Notes: generated from the sequence alone by a model not told the origin. 35,000 bases of DNA from Prorocentrum cordatum (GCA_963575745.1 CAUYUJ010009391.1:70001-105000), one strand, 5' to 3'. Positions 8,496 to 17,310 are shown, counted from the stretch's first letter. A program made the numbers and translations.

Positions 8496-8640
8496 TTGTC
8501 TTCCAGCGGGGCACTTCCCTCAGTCCAATGAATCTTCGTGTTGACCTACGAGGAGGGAACTTGGAGGGAGGGTTTATGGCAACATCGTTGATGAGTCTTG
8601 GGTTGGCACTGGTCCTCCTCCTCCCCGTCCTCCTCCTCCG
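8496..8640 (+). repeat. Dispersed repeat with TCC tail, copy 1
   Basis: The segment runs TTGTCTTCCAGCGGGGCACT to TGGGTTGGCACTGGTCC and ends directly in a TCC microsatellite. The reverse complement of 15966-16136 gives the same sequence: TTGTCTTCCAACGGGGCACT, then GAGGGAACTTGGAGGGAGGG, TGAGTCTTGGGTTG and CACTGGTCC followed by TCC. Only about 30 bases in the middle differ. Two copies that share an abrupt junction with TCC look like a short retroelement with a TCC-type 3' tail. No internal promoter boxes were recognised. Confidence 0.65.
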
Positions 8641-8797
8641 TCGTCCCCAGGGTGCCTTTGCCCTGGCTGCTCGAAAAGCAGGCGCGGAGCGCCAGCGAAG
8701 CCTGGTTACGCCCCCTGGCGAGAGCGGCCGGGGCGCAGAGCGGAAGCGGGCGCCACGAGGCGGTGGAGAGGGCCGGCGCCTCCGTCGTCCTTCGTGA

Positions 8798-8831
8798 CGA
8801 ATCAGAAGCAGCTGCACAAGCTTCTGATTCG
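8798..8831. repeat. Perfect 12-bp hairpin
   Basis: CGAATCAGAAGC (8798-8809) pairs perfectly with GCTTCTGATTCG (8820-8831) across a 10-nt loop. It sits next to the GC-rich dispersed repeat at 8850. Function unknown. Confidence 0.7.
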
Positions 8832-8849
8832 ACGGGGCGGTCCGCGCTG

Positions 8850-8935
8850 CTTTCTCCGATCCGCGCTGGACCCCCTGACGGCGCCTCCGGCGCCCCCCTT
8901 TCCGATCCAAGAAGTCCACGCGGACCTGCAACAGT
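8850..8935 (-). repeat. GC-rich dispersed repeat (GGTCYGCGCGGA family), copy 1
   Basis: On the minus strand: GGTCCGCGTGGACTTCTTGG, then a GGCGCCGGAGGCGCCGTCAG core and a GGGGTCCAGCGCGGATCGGA end. Related blocks occur at 21286-21385 (GCTCCGCGCGGATTTTTTTG ... GACCCCCTGGTGGCGCC) and 24183-24232 (GGTCTGCGCGGATTCCTCGG ... GCGCTGGACCCCC). The copies differ in orientation and length. It may be part of a larger element whose ends are not visible. Confidence 0.5.
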
Positions 8936-9083
8936 TGATCTGTATGCAGTTGCTTCTTCTTCCTCCCTGCTACTGCCCCTCCCCTCTCTCCCCACCCGAG
9001 CGCCCCCCCCCCCCCCGCCGCAGTATGTCCCTGAGCCCCGACGGCAGAAGGCTGCCGGCTGGGAGGGCGCGGGGCTCACGGGC

Positions 9084-9298
9084 GTCGGGACGACCGACAT
9101 GGGTACAGAAAGAATGGGTACAATGCCCAACCGCAGTTCCTGTGTATTTTGAGCAGGACTCGCTGTCGGTGTCGCCGCGGCCTGTGTGCATTTGGTACAG
9201 AGGGCCGCCTGCCCAGCAGCGGCCGCTGTTGGTTCGGGACAACATTTGCTGTTGGGCATTGTGCCCATTGTTTCCGTGCCCATTTCGGGCGTCCAAGA
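9084..9298. mobile_element. MITE-like element with long terminal inverted repeats, copy 1
   Basis: The left arm (9084-9135) contains ATGGGTACAGAAAGAATGGG followed by TACAATGCCCAACCGC. The reverse complement of the right arm (9246-9298) contains ATGGGCACGGAAACAATGGG followed by CACAATGCCCAACAGC. The arms are about 50 bp and differ mostly by transitions; about 110 bp lie between them. A second copy sits at 20820-21000, including the internal GGGCCGCCTGCCC block. There is no transposase, so it would depend on another element. No target-site duplication was recognised. Confidence 0.6.
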
Positions 9299-9690
9299 CG
9301 GGGGGGCAGAGGGCCTGTCGCGTCCTCCGACCGCCCCGGCCCCGCTCCTCGTCACGAGCGGCGAGCGCGCCCCAGGCTTGGAGCCGGCTGGGGGGCTGAT
9401 GTGGCCCAGCGCTGGCTCCGGCCAGCAGAAACGTGGATGGAAGTCGAAGGAGGAAAAGGTACCCATATCGGGCCGAACGAATGGGGGGATAGGGAAAGGG
9501 GGGGGTTAGGAAATCTGCTGCATGCAGCTGGTTTCGGCCCCGCCGCCGGGCCCATTGCTCGATACATGGGCGCCTCCCGGCGCCGGGAAAATCATCTACG
9601 TGAGCTGATTCTGAACCTCCCCCTTTGCTATCCCCCCCTTTCGCCTGGCCCCACCATACCATTACCCTTCCCTCGTTTTCCCCTTTTTTG

Positions 9691-9750
9691 GGCCTCCTGG
9701 GAGGCCCTCGCCGCCACGGCTGGATTCGCCTCGAAATCCTGGTCGGAGCG
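9691..9750 (+). repeat. Dispersed repeat, copy 1 (CGCCACGGCTGGA family)
   Basis: The block CCTCGCCGCCACGGCTGGA continues into CCTCGAAATCCTGGTCGG and matches 32863-32912 (CCTCGTCGCCACGGCTGGA, CTCGAAATTTTAGTGCG) and, more weakly, 32577-32600. The flanks show no gene; 9299-9690 holds only C- and G-rich unassigned DNA. Confidence 0.5.
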
Positions 9751-11420
9751 CGGTGTCGGTTCTTCTGGGTTTCCCCAGAAAGCGCCCCCCTCGTCGCCAC
9801 AGCGCGACGCGGCTCTACAAGCTGGTCAGTTTTGACCCTCGGAAGGGTCTGCGGACAGATCTTGAGCGGATCTGCGCTCATCCCCTCTTGTGTCATCTTT
9901 TCTCGGGACTCATCTAGCTCAGACCCCCCCCAGCCGGCTCCACACTCCTGGGAGGTTAGATTCAGCATCGGCGCTGGTAGATCCGTGGCTGAAGACTGGT
10001 CCGATCCAGCATAGACTGCCGTTTCATTCCACTGATGATTAATCCCCTTCGCTCGGCTCAATTCCAGAAGCCAGGCTTGCTATAGTCGATGCTCGTGCTC
10101 ACGAAGACCTCCCAGAAGTCGCCATGTGTCCTCACTCCGGGTTTCGAAATAAAGGGGTAGATAAAGGGGTAGGGTCACAACCTTCCTAGACGAACAAGTT
10201 TAGACCCCCAGACCAGCCACGCAAGGGCAGTCTTTTGCCCAGACCCCCCAGAACCCTCTAAGACAGCTCAAATCATACCCCCTTCAAAAACACAGTCCAC
10301 CCCATTTTATGGATTTCGGAGCAATTGATTGGGCTGAATTGCCCTCAGTCGTCTCCAGAAGAAATTGCTCATGTCCATGCCCTTGCGGTCTGGACCCTGG
10401 CGCGGTTCCGTGGATGCACGATCCCCGTGGGGAGTCCGTGCGGGGGGTCCGCACAGCGTCGCCCCCTGCATCCGCGAGGCCGCGGCCGATGTAGTCTGGG
10501 CCGCGAGGCCGCTGGCGAGGACTTGAGCTCGGGGAGGCCACCTGCCAAGATCTCCGACGATGTGTTCTTTCAATCCCGTTTTTTTTATCGACTTTGGCCT
10601 CGGGGCCCGCTATCTAGCCCCAGGGACACCAATATTTGATCTGGGGCGAAGGAGCTCGCCACGGGGGGGGCCGCGCGTGGTGAGAACGCCATGTCGGACG
10701 ACGCCTGGATATACGGAACCCCCTCGCTTGTCCCCTTGCCCCCCCCCCCCCCTCCTCAACCAGGGGGAGGGAAGAGGGTGGAGGTGGACCCGTGTCAGTT
10801 GCTCGGGTGCTGCTGTTCCCGCTCGCGACTTCCTCCGTGTCCGCCCTCCCCGCTCCCTGCCCAGCGGTGGAGATCGTGGCCACTACCAGCGGCCCCCCTC
10901 GATGGCGAGGACGATCGATTCCCCTGGACCTGGAAGCGACGACGGTGACGGCCGAGGTGACGGCTGCTGCAGATTGGTGCTCGTTTCTTTCCTACAGTCG
11001 CAGCGCGCTTGCGAATCCCAGCCTCCCAGCTTGTACGACTCCGCGCACGTGAGTGGAGCCGAGGAGGGGAGCTTAATTTCCTGGACGCGTGGGCGCGTCT
11101 TCGTGGGCCAGGCTGGTATAGCGTATAGCCCTGGGTATGTATGCTGGGGGTGAGCCGGATGATGCTCAGGACGTCTGGAGAGGACCAGAAGGGCCCACAT
11201 TTCCAGGCGTCGCGACAAAAGTCGTGGCGCCAACATCGCAGAGGGGCTTCCGTTCGGAAACCAGTGGGATGGGCCCGGATTATCCAGGGTGATTTTGCTC
11301 CAGATTTCGAAGCGACTCGCGCGCGGCTCTTCTCCTGGGGCCAGGGCTCACGACTGCAAAACATCCGCGCGAGATGCACTTTGTTTTTCACTCGCCGTTT
11401 CGGGGTCTTGCATTGTCGGG
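9751..11420. other. Unassigned GC-rich DNA without a supported gene
   Basis: Open frames of 80-200 codons occur on both strands, but all are compositionally biased (Pro, Arg, Ser, Ala) and overlap one another, as expected in GC-rich non-coding DNA. Small details: ATAAAGGGGTAG is repeated in tandem at 10150-10173, and homopolymer runs occur (T8 near 10580, C12 near 10740). No RNA gene or repeat family member was recognised. Confidence 0.4.
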
Positions 11421-11585
11421 GGTGGATAGACCTCCTACCCTGACACGTCGATTAGTGAAGTGGCCCTTTTCGGTTCGCGTGACGGCGTCGCGGCCGTCGT
11501 TTTTGCGGGTCCAGGTCCGTCGGTTTCGGTCCCATGCCGTTTTCACTAAGGAAAGGTTTACTAAAGGGAGGTCTGTCCACCGCCG
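11421..11585. repeat. 165-bp direct repeat, copy 1
   Basis: This copy shares with 11995-12166 the blocks CCTCCTACCCTGAC, GGCGTCGCGGCCGTC, TCCAGGTCCGTCGG, GTTTTCACTAAGG and CTAAAGGGAGGT-TGTCCACCG. The central blocks are offset by exactly 582 bp. On the minus strand both copies read as similar peptides (WTDLPLVNLSLVKTAWDR and WTNLPLANHPLVKTAWDR) in one long open frame, so a coding origin is possible. Without homologues it is best called a repeat. Confidence 0.6.
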
Positions 11586-11795
11586 ACATTGACAGAAGTC
11601 CACGCGAAATCCGCCGAGGCGCGTCCGCAAGGTCGGTGCAGTGGCCACAGAACACGCGGCGCGCGCCCTCCTCTCCCGGGCGCGGGCCTCCGGGGCGCCG
11701 CCCTGCTGTGCCCGCGAGGCGCCCAGGGAGCGGCGGCGCTCCTCGGCGGGGAGGCGGTCCCGAGGGGTATCGGGGCCGAGAGTTCTGGGGTGGTG

Positions 11796-11895
11796 GGCGT
11801 GTTTTCCACCACCACCACCATAAGTTGGGGGGGTCCTCCTCCTCCTCCTCCTCCTCCTCCTCCTCCTCCTCCTCCTCCTCCTCCCTCCCCCTCCT
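11796..11895 (+). repeat. Half copy of the GTTTTCCACCACC element arm plus TCC tract
   Basis: GTGTTTTCCACCACCACCAC, then CATAAGTTG, a G7 run and about 18 TCC units. The same arm, G run and TCC tract occur at 33164-33375 (GTTTTCCACCACCACCAC, AAGTTG, G8, TCCTCG). At 33 kb the opposite arm is also present; here none is found after the TCC tract, so this is a truncated or solo copy. Confidence 0.6.
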
Positions 11896-11994
11896 CCTTC
11901 TCCTCCCCCGTCCTCTTCCTCCTCGCCCTCCTCCTTCGAATCACAGCGCCAGGAGATTGCTTGCTCATCCTCCGGCGCGCGATCTTCGTTGCTC

Positions 11995-12166
11995 GGGGGT
12001 TGGTAAGCCTCCTGCCCTGACGCGTCGCAGAGCGAATCGAGTTGGCCGCTGTCGCTTCGCGAGAGGGCGTCGCGGCCGTCCTTCTTGCGGTTCCAGGTCC
12101 GTCGGCCTCGGTCCCAGGCCGTTTTCACTAAGGGGTGGTTTGCTAAAGGGAGGTTTGTCCACCGTC
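11995..12166. repeat. 165-bp direct repeat, copy 2
   Basis: Second copy of the repeat at 11421-11585, same orientation. The DNA between the copies contains a GC-rich stretch, the GTTTTCCACCACC arm and a TCC tract. The layout could be two units of a 582-bp tandem repeat or a small element with long direct terminal repeats; no primer-binding or polypurine sites typical of LTR elements were seen. Confidence 0.6.
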
Positions 12167-12345
12167 GAGTTGCCCAGGCCCCCCCCCCCCGGAAGGTCGT
12201 GTGCGGCGGGGGGGCGGGCCTGGGCGTTCTCCTCCAGCGTGCCGGTGCTCGCACGCATGCTGTTGCGATCGCAGCGAACCCCCGTCCCGACGTGCCCCAC
12301 CCCGCCCCAGCGCTACCGTTTTACCCGGGGCCCCAATCTAGAGGA

Positions 12346-12498
12346 AAGAGAACTATGCACATACACCGATTCTGGCCAGGCCCATCCTGAGCCCAGGATC
12401 GGTGCATACGCCCTCCTACCTTGGCCAGGAAGGCATATGCACCGATCCTGGGTCAAGGATGGACCTTGCCAGGATCGGTGCATGTGCATAGTTCTCTT
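12346..12498. repeat. Nested 153-bp palindrome (hairpin of hairpins)
   Basis: The outer arms are AAGAGAACTATGCACAT (from 12346) and ATGTGCATAGTTCTCTT (to 12498). Each half is itself an inverted repeat built from CACCGATCCTGG and its complement. Four copies alternate in orientation: 12364-12375 (with one T), 12393-12404, 12440-12451 and 12469-12480. Arm differences are few and mostly transitions, which keep G-U pairing in RNA. The tip is CTCCTACC. The DNA could form a cruciform and the RNA a cloverleaf. No coding content. Confidence 0.85.
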
Positions 12499-13070
12499 CG
12501 CCCGACAATCCCCCCCCGTGTCACCGGGCAGCGACCGTTACCGGGAACAACAGAGACTCTCCAGGGGGCGCAGGCGCGACCTCCTTGCGCTGCGTTTTGA
12601 GCATTTCGGTTTCACCGAATGGCGCTATCGACGCAGCGCTCGTCGTCGACGTGTTCGTCCTTTGACCGTCCTGCACCCTGTGCTTCGCCCTCCGCCTCCC
12701 GCTCCTGATCATTTTTCGTCGTCGTCGTCGTTCTGCGTTGCCCTTTCTATGGACTTGATGCCACCCGTGTGTCCCGCAGCGGTGTTCGTACCCGTTCAGG
12801 CCTTCCTTCCTCGGTCAGGCGTGCCTCTGGACCTCTCCGTGAGGAGAAGCTGCGCGCAGCCCGGGCTCCGCTGTCCGGCGGGCTCTTCTGCCGACGCTCG
12901 GTGGGCCGTGCGCCTCCTCCACCCTGGGGCTCCGAACACTTTTCAATGCAATGGTTTCCTCTTCGAGCCTGTGCCAATGATCGGAAACTGGAGCATATAC
13001 ATTACCAGTGGCGGGCGGTTTCTCAATCCCAGGACTTTTTTGAGGATCGGGGACGACGTCGGGGTGGTGT
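12499..13070. other. No recognisable feature
   Basis: Mixed GC-rich sequence with scattered CGTCGT runs near 12640 and 12717. Frames are open on both strands but have no motif or repeat that supports a gene. Confidence 0.35.
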
Positions 13071-13122
13071 GTGTATACTTTTCCCCCGTTTCCCAAGGGA
13101 AACAACAAAACATGTATACACC
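13071..13122. repeat. Nested hairpin GTGTATAC ... GTTTCCC-AA-GGGAAAC ... GTATACAC
   Basis: The inner hairpin GTTTCCCAAGGGAAAC (13088-13103) is perfect. It lies inside an outer pair GTGTATAC (13071-13078) and GTATACAC (13114-13121). GTATACACC recurs at 13131-13139 and GGTGTATAG near 13190. The shape recalls the larger nested palindrome 600 bp upstream. Function unknown. Confidence 0.6.
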
Positions 13123-13210
13123 AGGATCTCGTATACACCAAAATCCGCGTTCCTGTGCGAATTTCCGCGCAGGGTCGGGAAAAGCGTCGGTGTATAGAGT
13201 TCGTTTCCCT

Positions 13211-13440
13211 AAATGAGGACGTGATTTCCGAGGCAGCAGGGATGCCCGCGAAGCGCGTCGTCCTCGTAAGCGCCACCAGCCCCAGGCCCACCAGGCCCGG
13301 CCAGCCGTTGAGCCGCTGGCGAAGGAGCCAGCGGCCACTTTCGAGCTCCAGCCCTGCCAGGAGTTCGGACACCTTCATCGGCAGCTCTTCCGCAGTCCTC
13401 TCGCGCGCCGGCGGGCCTGGGTCCTCTGCTTCTCTCTGCT
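13211..13440 (-). CDS. Possible coding exon, no recognised family
   Basis: On the minus strand a frame reads TAEELPMKVSELLAGLEL, then RWLLRQRLNGWPGLVGLGL and TTRFAGIPAASEI. It is less biased than its surroundings, with an acidic/basic helix followed by a short Gly/Leu hydrophobic segment. It could be an exon of a host gene on this strand, but no splice sites can be assigned and no domain is recognised. Confidence 0.2.
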
Positions 13441-13640
13441 CTCACCGGGTCCTGCCGTCGCGACGGTGCCGTGGCTTCGCTGGCGGAGGAGCACGTTTGT
13501 GTGTGTGTGTGTTCCGCTCGCGTGGGCTTTCGCGGCTTCGGCCTGGCTGCGGCTGCCGGCGTGCGCTGTTGCCCACTGCGCGGTCGTGGCATTGGCGTGC
13601 GTCATTGCCCACTGCGTGGTTGTTGCCCACCTCGCTGGAT

Positions 13641-13795
13641 GATGGAAGGAACGTGAGCTCCGTCTTGCCAGTCTTGTCGCTCTCCTCGTCGCCCTTCGTC
13701 CTCGGGGGGGCGCCTACCCCCCCGCCGACAGGCTGCTCGTCGGGCACGGCACCAAGGACAGCAACGTCACGATGTGGAGCCTGGAGGACGCCGCT
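13641..13795 (+). CDS. Possible WD40-repeat exon fragment
   Basis: The frame ...AYPPADRLLVGHGTKDSN and VTMWSLEDAA fits the end of a WD40 repeat (strands c and d: L-V-x-G ... D-x3-V-x2-W-x-L). WD40 repeats form beta-propellers used in protein contacts. Upstream the frame is closed by a TGA at about 13640; downstream it runs into a pyrimidine-rich tract. Only a single repeat end is visible, so this may be an isolated exon, a fragment or chance. Confidence 0.25.
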
Positions 13796-14051
13796 TCTCC
13801 CCCCTTGCCTCTTCCCCCTCCTCCCCCCTCCCTCCTGCCTCTCTCCCTCCCTCCTCCCTTCCTCATCTCCTCTCCTCCCTCCTCTCTCCCTTCTCTTCTC
13901 TTCTCCGCCCTTCTTCCCCTCTTGCCCCTCCACCTGCTCCTCATCCTCTTTCTCCTCTCCCTCCTCTTCCTCCTCAGCTCATCCTTACTCCTCTCCTTCC
14001 TCTCCTCTTCCTTCTCCTCCTCCTCTTCCTCCTCATCCCTCTACAGCTACC

Positions 14052-14089
<38 letters not shown>

Positions 14090-14144
14090 TGCTGCCATTC
14101 CGTTCGTAAACTTCCAGACCATGTTCGAGCACATCAATGAATAA
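13796..14144 (+). repeat. CTCC-rich pyrimidine tract followed by (CTG)11
   Basis: Nearly pure pyrimidine from 13796 to 14040, ending in CCTCATCCCTCTACAG, which looks like a 3' splice site (polypyrimidine plus CAG at 14044-14046). (CTG)11 follows at 14053-14085. In one frame the triplets encode poly-Ala, then IPFVNFQTMFEHINE and a TAA at 14142-14144. A terminal exon is conceivable, but its phase does not join simply to the WD40-like frame upstream. Confidence 0.5.
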
Positions 14145-14171
14145 ACGCATTTTAAGCGGGAGGGAAGGAGA

Positions 14172-14223
14172 AAAGAGAGAGAGAGAGAGAGAGAAAGAGA
14201 GAAGAGAGAGAGAGAGAGAGAGA
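14172..14223 (+). repeat. GA dinucleotide repeat
   Basis: AGAGAG runs with AAA and AAGA interruptions, on the plus strand. Confidence 0.85.
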
Positions 14224-14339
14224 ACAGACACAGGTGTCTTACGGGCATTTTCAGGATGTTCTGGGGGGGACGGTGAAAATCAGCCTCCTTCTCTTCCCGC
14301 CTTCCTCTCCGCCTCACTCCTCCCTTCCCTCCCTCCTGC

Positions 14340-14588
14340 CTCTCCCTTTTCTCTCTCCTGCGCCCGGTAGCAGAAGTGGCAGTAGCACCACTCAGGTGCA
14401 GCCATGCGTTTGTAACGGCTGATGCTTACACTTTGGCCGTTATATTTTAGGCGCCTTCCTATTTCAAGCGTCGAGCGTTTTTCTCTCTTCCCTCCTCCTC
14501 GGAGGGCGTGCGGAAGCCAAATCTGCTCCAACGCCTTCCTACTCCATGCTTCTACCCACTTCTTCCGACCGACGGGTAACAGACCCAT
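14340..14588 (-). CDS. Weak open frame, no recognised family
   Basis: Starts MGLLPVGRKKWVEAWSRK and continues with ALEQIWLPHALRGGG and EWCYCHFCYRAQ. Composition is more even than in neighbouring DNA, and there is a C-x-C-x2-C cluster, but there is no family match. The rest of 14224-14884 holds pyrimidine-rich DNA, then purine-rich DNA, with nothing further recognised. Confidence 0.15.
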
Positions 14589-14884
14589 CCCAATTTATTG
14601 ACGACAGGGTTCGGCGTACGGCCCAGTCATGGAATCAATAGGAAAAGATTCCTCATCACGTTGTGGAGGGCCGATTTGAGGCAACACTAGGGGAACGGCG
14701 GTGGAGGGAGAAGGAATAAAGCACAAGGAGGATCAGGAGGCATGATAATACGATAGGAGGGCAAAGGGAATATGGGGGAGGACGAGGGCGACGGCAAGGA
14801 GGAGAGCAGGGCGAGGAGGAAGGCTGTGTGATGATGATGAAACGTTCTACGATGCCACCATTTAAAAAAGCTCACAGGTTGAGA

Positions 14885-15740
14885 CTACCTTCGGATGCGG
14901 GTAGGACACCGCCTCGCTGGACCCTGGGGGCACAACAGAGCAGCGACAGTTGCACGCCTGGGGCACCAGGGGGAGGGCGAGGTCCAGCCTGGGTCCACGT
15001 TGGGGGCCTGGCTCGCAGCAAAGTGGCGACAGCTGCACCCCCTGGCAGCATCGAGGGGGGTCATGACGCCCTCTAGCCTGGCTCCCCATACAGCACCACT
15101 TTGCTGGCCCCCTGGTTGCGCAGCAAAGCGATGGCAGCTGCGCGCGTGGCAGTACCCAAAGGCACGGCGACGTCTTGTTCGGATGCGCGTAGGACACCAC
15201 TCCGCTGGACCTCCCAGGGGCGCAGCAGCGAGGCGACAGCTGCGTGCCTGGCATCACCCAGGGCATGTGAGGTCTAACTTGGACGTGCGCGGGACACGAC
15301 TCGGCTGGACCCCCCCAACTGGCGAAGGAAAGCAGCGACAGTTGCAACCCTGGCAGCATCCAACTGGGTGGAAGTTTCATTTGGGTCTGTGTAAGTCCGC
15401 ACTCCGCTGGACCCCCCAAGGGTGCAGCAACGCAGCCGCAGCTGCACACCCGGCAGCACCCAGAGGGATTACGAGATCGAGTTCGATTCCGCGAAGGGCA
15501 CCTCTCCGCTGGACCTCCCAGGGGCGCGTCAAAATGGCGATGAATGCGCGCTTGGCCGCACCCAGGGAAGGCGAGGTCTAGTTACGTTCGGATCCTCTTA
15601 ACATGCCGCTCCGCTGGACCTCCCAGTCGTGCATCAGAATTACGAGTGTGGCGCTGGCACCCGTGGAGGGCGAGGTCCAGTTTGGACCCGCCTAGAGCGC
15701 CACGCTGCTGGACCCTCAGGGTGTGCAGCAACGTGACCCC
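14885..15740. repeat. Degenerate minisatellite of about 100-bp units, roughly nine copies
   Basis: Units recur near 14915, 15005, 15105, 15205, 15305, 15405, 15508, 15615 and 15705. Typical blocks are TAGGACACC-CTCCGCTGGACC, CCCAGGGGCGCAGCA, GCGACAGCTGC, CCTGGCAGCACCC and GGGCGAGGTC. The period is near 99-102 bp, about 33 codons, and a minus-strand frame stays open for 195 codons with a repeating PG-QLSPLCCAPGGPA-like motif. A plus-strand frame is open over the same units. A repeat protein is possible, but the array is best recorded as a minisatellite. Confidence 0.75.
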
Positions 15741-15965
15741 TGTTTTGTATCTGTCGGGCGCCCACTGACATGGCTCGGAAAATGTACCCCCCGAGCCTTC
15801 TATGGCAAACGAGAGTTGTTGTGAGCCACTTGCGGGATGAGGAGGGAGGGAAGAACGTGAGAGGGAGGGGCTGGGGGGTGATAGTGGGGCAAGCGGGCGG
15901 GGTTGAAGGGAGAGGGTGAGGGCAAGTGGGGTGATGAAGGTGGATGGGGAAGCGGAAGGGAGAGC

Positions 15966-16136
15966 CAGGAGCAGGAGCAGGATGAGGAGGAGGAGCAGGA
16001 TGATGATGATGAGGAGGACCAGTGTCAACCCAAGACTCATTAAAGATATTGCAATGAACCCTCCCTCCAAGTTCCCTCTGCATAGGTTCCTGCAAGGATC
16101 CCTTTTCACTGAGGGAAGTGCCCCGTTGGAAGACAA
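15966..16136 (-). repeat. Dispersed repeat with TCC tail, copy 2 (inverted)
   Basis: Minus-strand copy of 8496-8640. The body is 16136-16012; its tail 16018-15966 is TCC/TCA-rich (GGA/TGA on the plus strand). Body landmarks are GGGGCACTTCCCTCAGTG, AGGGAACTTGGAGGGAGGG and TGAGTCTTGGGTTGACACTG. The sequence at 16137-16389 is C-rich with no recognised feature. Confidence 0.65.
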
Positions 16137-16389
16137 GGGCTTGAACATCCGAGAGAGCGTGATCCACCGTTGCTTTACTGTGGCAAATTCTCCCCTTCTT
16201 CCTCCGGAACTGGGGGGGTCCCCCCCTCCGAAAACCCCCTCGCCCTGCTCGACCCCCCCCCCTTCCTCCGTCAAAACCCCCTTCCCTCCTAACCCCTCCC
16301 CTCGGAGAACCCGAGGGGTCACTGCCGGTGCGAACCTCCCTCCCCCCCCCGACCCCTCCCCACTCACCGCTGGCAAACGACTCCTGGGT

Positions 16390-17310
16390 CCCCACCACAG
16401 TCCTCACCACCGCCGTCACAGCTGTCCCCAGCACCACCGTCCCCACCACCACTGTCCCACTGTCCCGACTGTTCCCACCACTGCCCCCATCTGTCCCCAC
16501 CAATGCCCCAACCTCTGTCGCACAGTCCCCACTGTTCCCACCACTGTTCCCACCACGGTCCCACTCTACCTACTGTCCCCTCTGTCCCCACCACTGTCCC
16601 CACTGTCCCCACTGTCCCCACCACTGTCCCGCTGTCCCCACTGTCCCCGCCGCTGTCCCACTGAGCTGTCCCACTGTTCCCACCACTGTCCCCACTGTCC
16701 CCGCCACTGTCCTTGTACCACTGTCCCATTGTCCCACCACCGTCCTCACCACCGCCCTGGCCGTTGTCCTCACCACCACCGTCCTCGCCACTGTCCCACT
16801 GTCCCCACTGTCCCCACCACAGTCCCACTGTCTCCACACCACTGTCCCCAGCGCCACCGTCCCCACCACTGTCCCACTGTCCCCACCACTGTCCCACTGT
16901 CCCCACTACTGTCCCACTGTCCCTACTGTTCCCACCATTGTCCCCACTGTCCCCACCAGTGCCCCTACCAGTGTCTCACTGTCCCCACTGTCCCCACCAC
17001 TGTCCCCACCACTGTCCCCACCACGGTCCGACTCTCCCCACTGTCCCCACTGTCCCCGCCACTGTCCCACTGTCCCCACTGTCCCCGCCACTGTCCCACT
17101 GTCCCCACTGTCCCCACTGTCCCCACCGCTGTCCCACTGTGCTGTCCCACTGTCCCCACTGTCCCCACCACTGTCCCAGTGTCCCCACTGTCCCCACCAC
17201 TCTCCCCACTGCACCACTGTCCCATTGTCCCACCACTGTCCTCGCCACCGCCCTCACCACTGTCCCACCACTACCGTCCCCACCACTGTCCCACTGTCCT
17301 CACTTGGGTG
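16390..17310. repeat. CCCACTGTCC minisatellite, about 0.9 kb
   Basis: Irregular repeats of CCACTGTCC and CCACTGTCCCCACTGTCC units, with CACCAC insertions. Reverse-complement frames read GTVGTVGDSGG strings in all three frames and forward frames read Pro/His/Cys strings, so this is repeat DNA and not a gene. No transposon edge was seen at either end. Confidence 0.9.

Noticed and set aside
11421-12166. LTR retrotransposon with 165-bp LTRs
   Set aside because: No TG...CA ends, primer-binding site, polypurine tract or gag/pol sequence in the 410-bp interior.
11388-12254. A single 288-codon protein on the minus strand
   Set aside because: The middle is poly-Gly/Arg/Glu from a GGA tract and GC-rich DNA; only the two repeat copies look related, so it is recorded as repeats.
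12346-13205. Inserted mitochondrial DNA, because dinoflagellate mitochondrial genomes are rich in hairpins
   Set aside because: No fragment of cox1, cox3, cob or mitochondrial rRNA could be recognised nearby, and the region is GC-rich.
15480-15500. GAGTTCGATTCCGC, similar to a tRNA T-arm
   Set aside because: It is part of the about 100-bp minisatellite; no acceptor stem, anticodon arm or D-arm fits around it.
16390-17310. Long GTVGTVGDSGG-type protein frames
   Set aside because: All frames on both strands are open because the repeat unit lacks stops; the DNA is a minisatellite.
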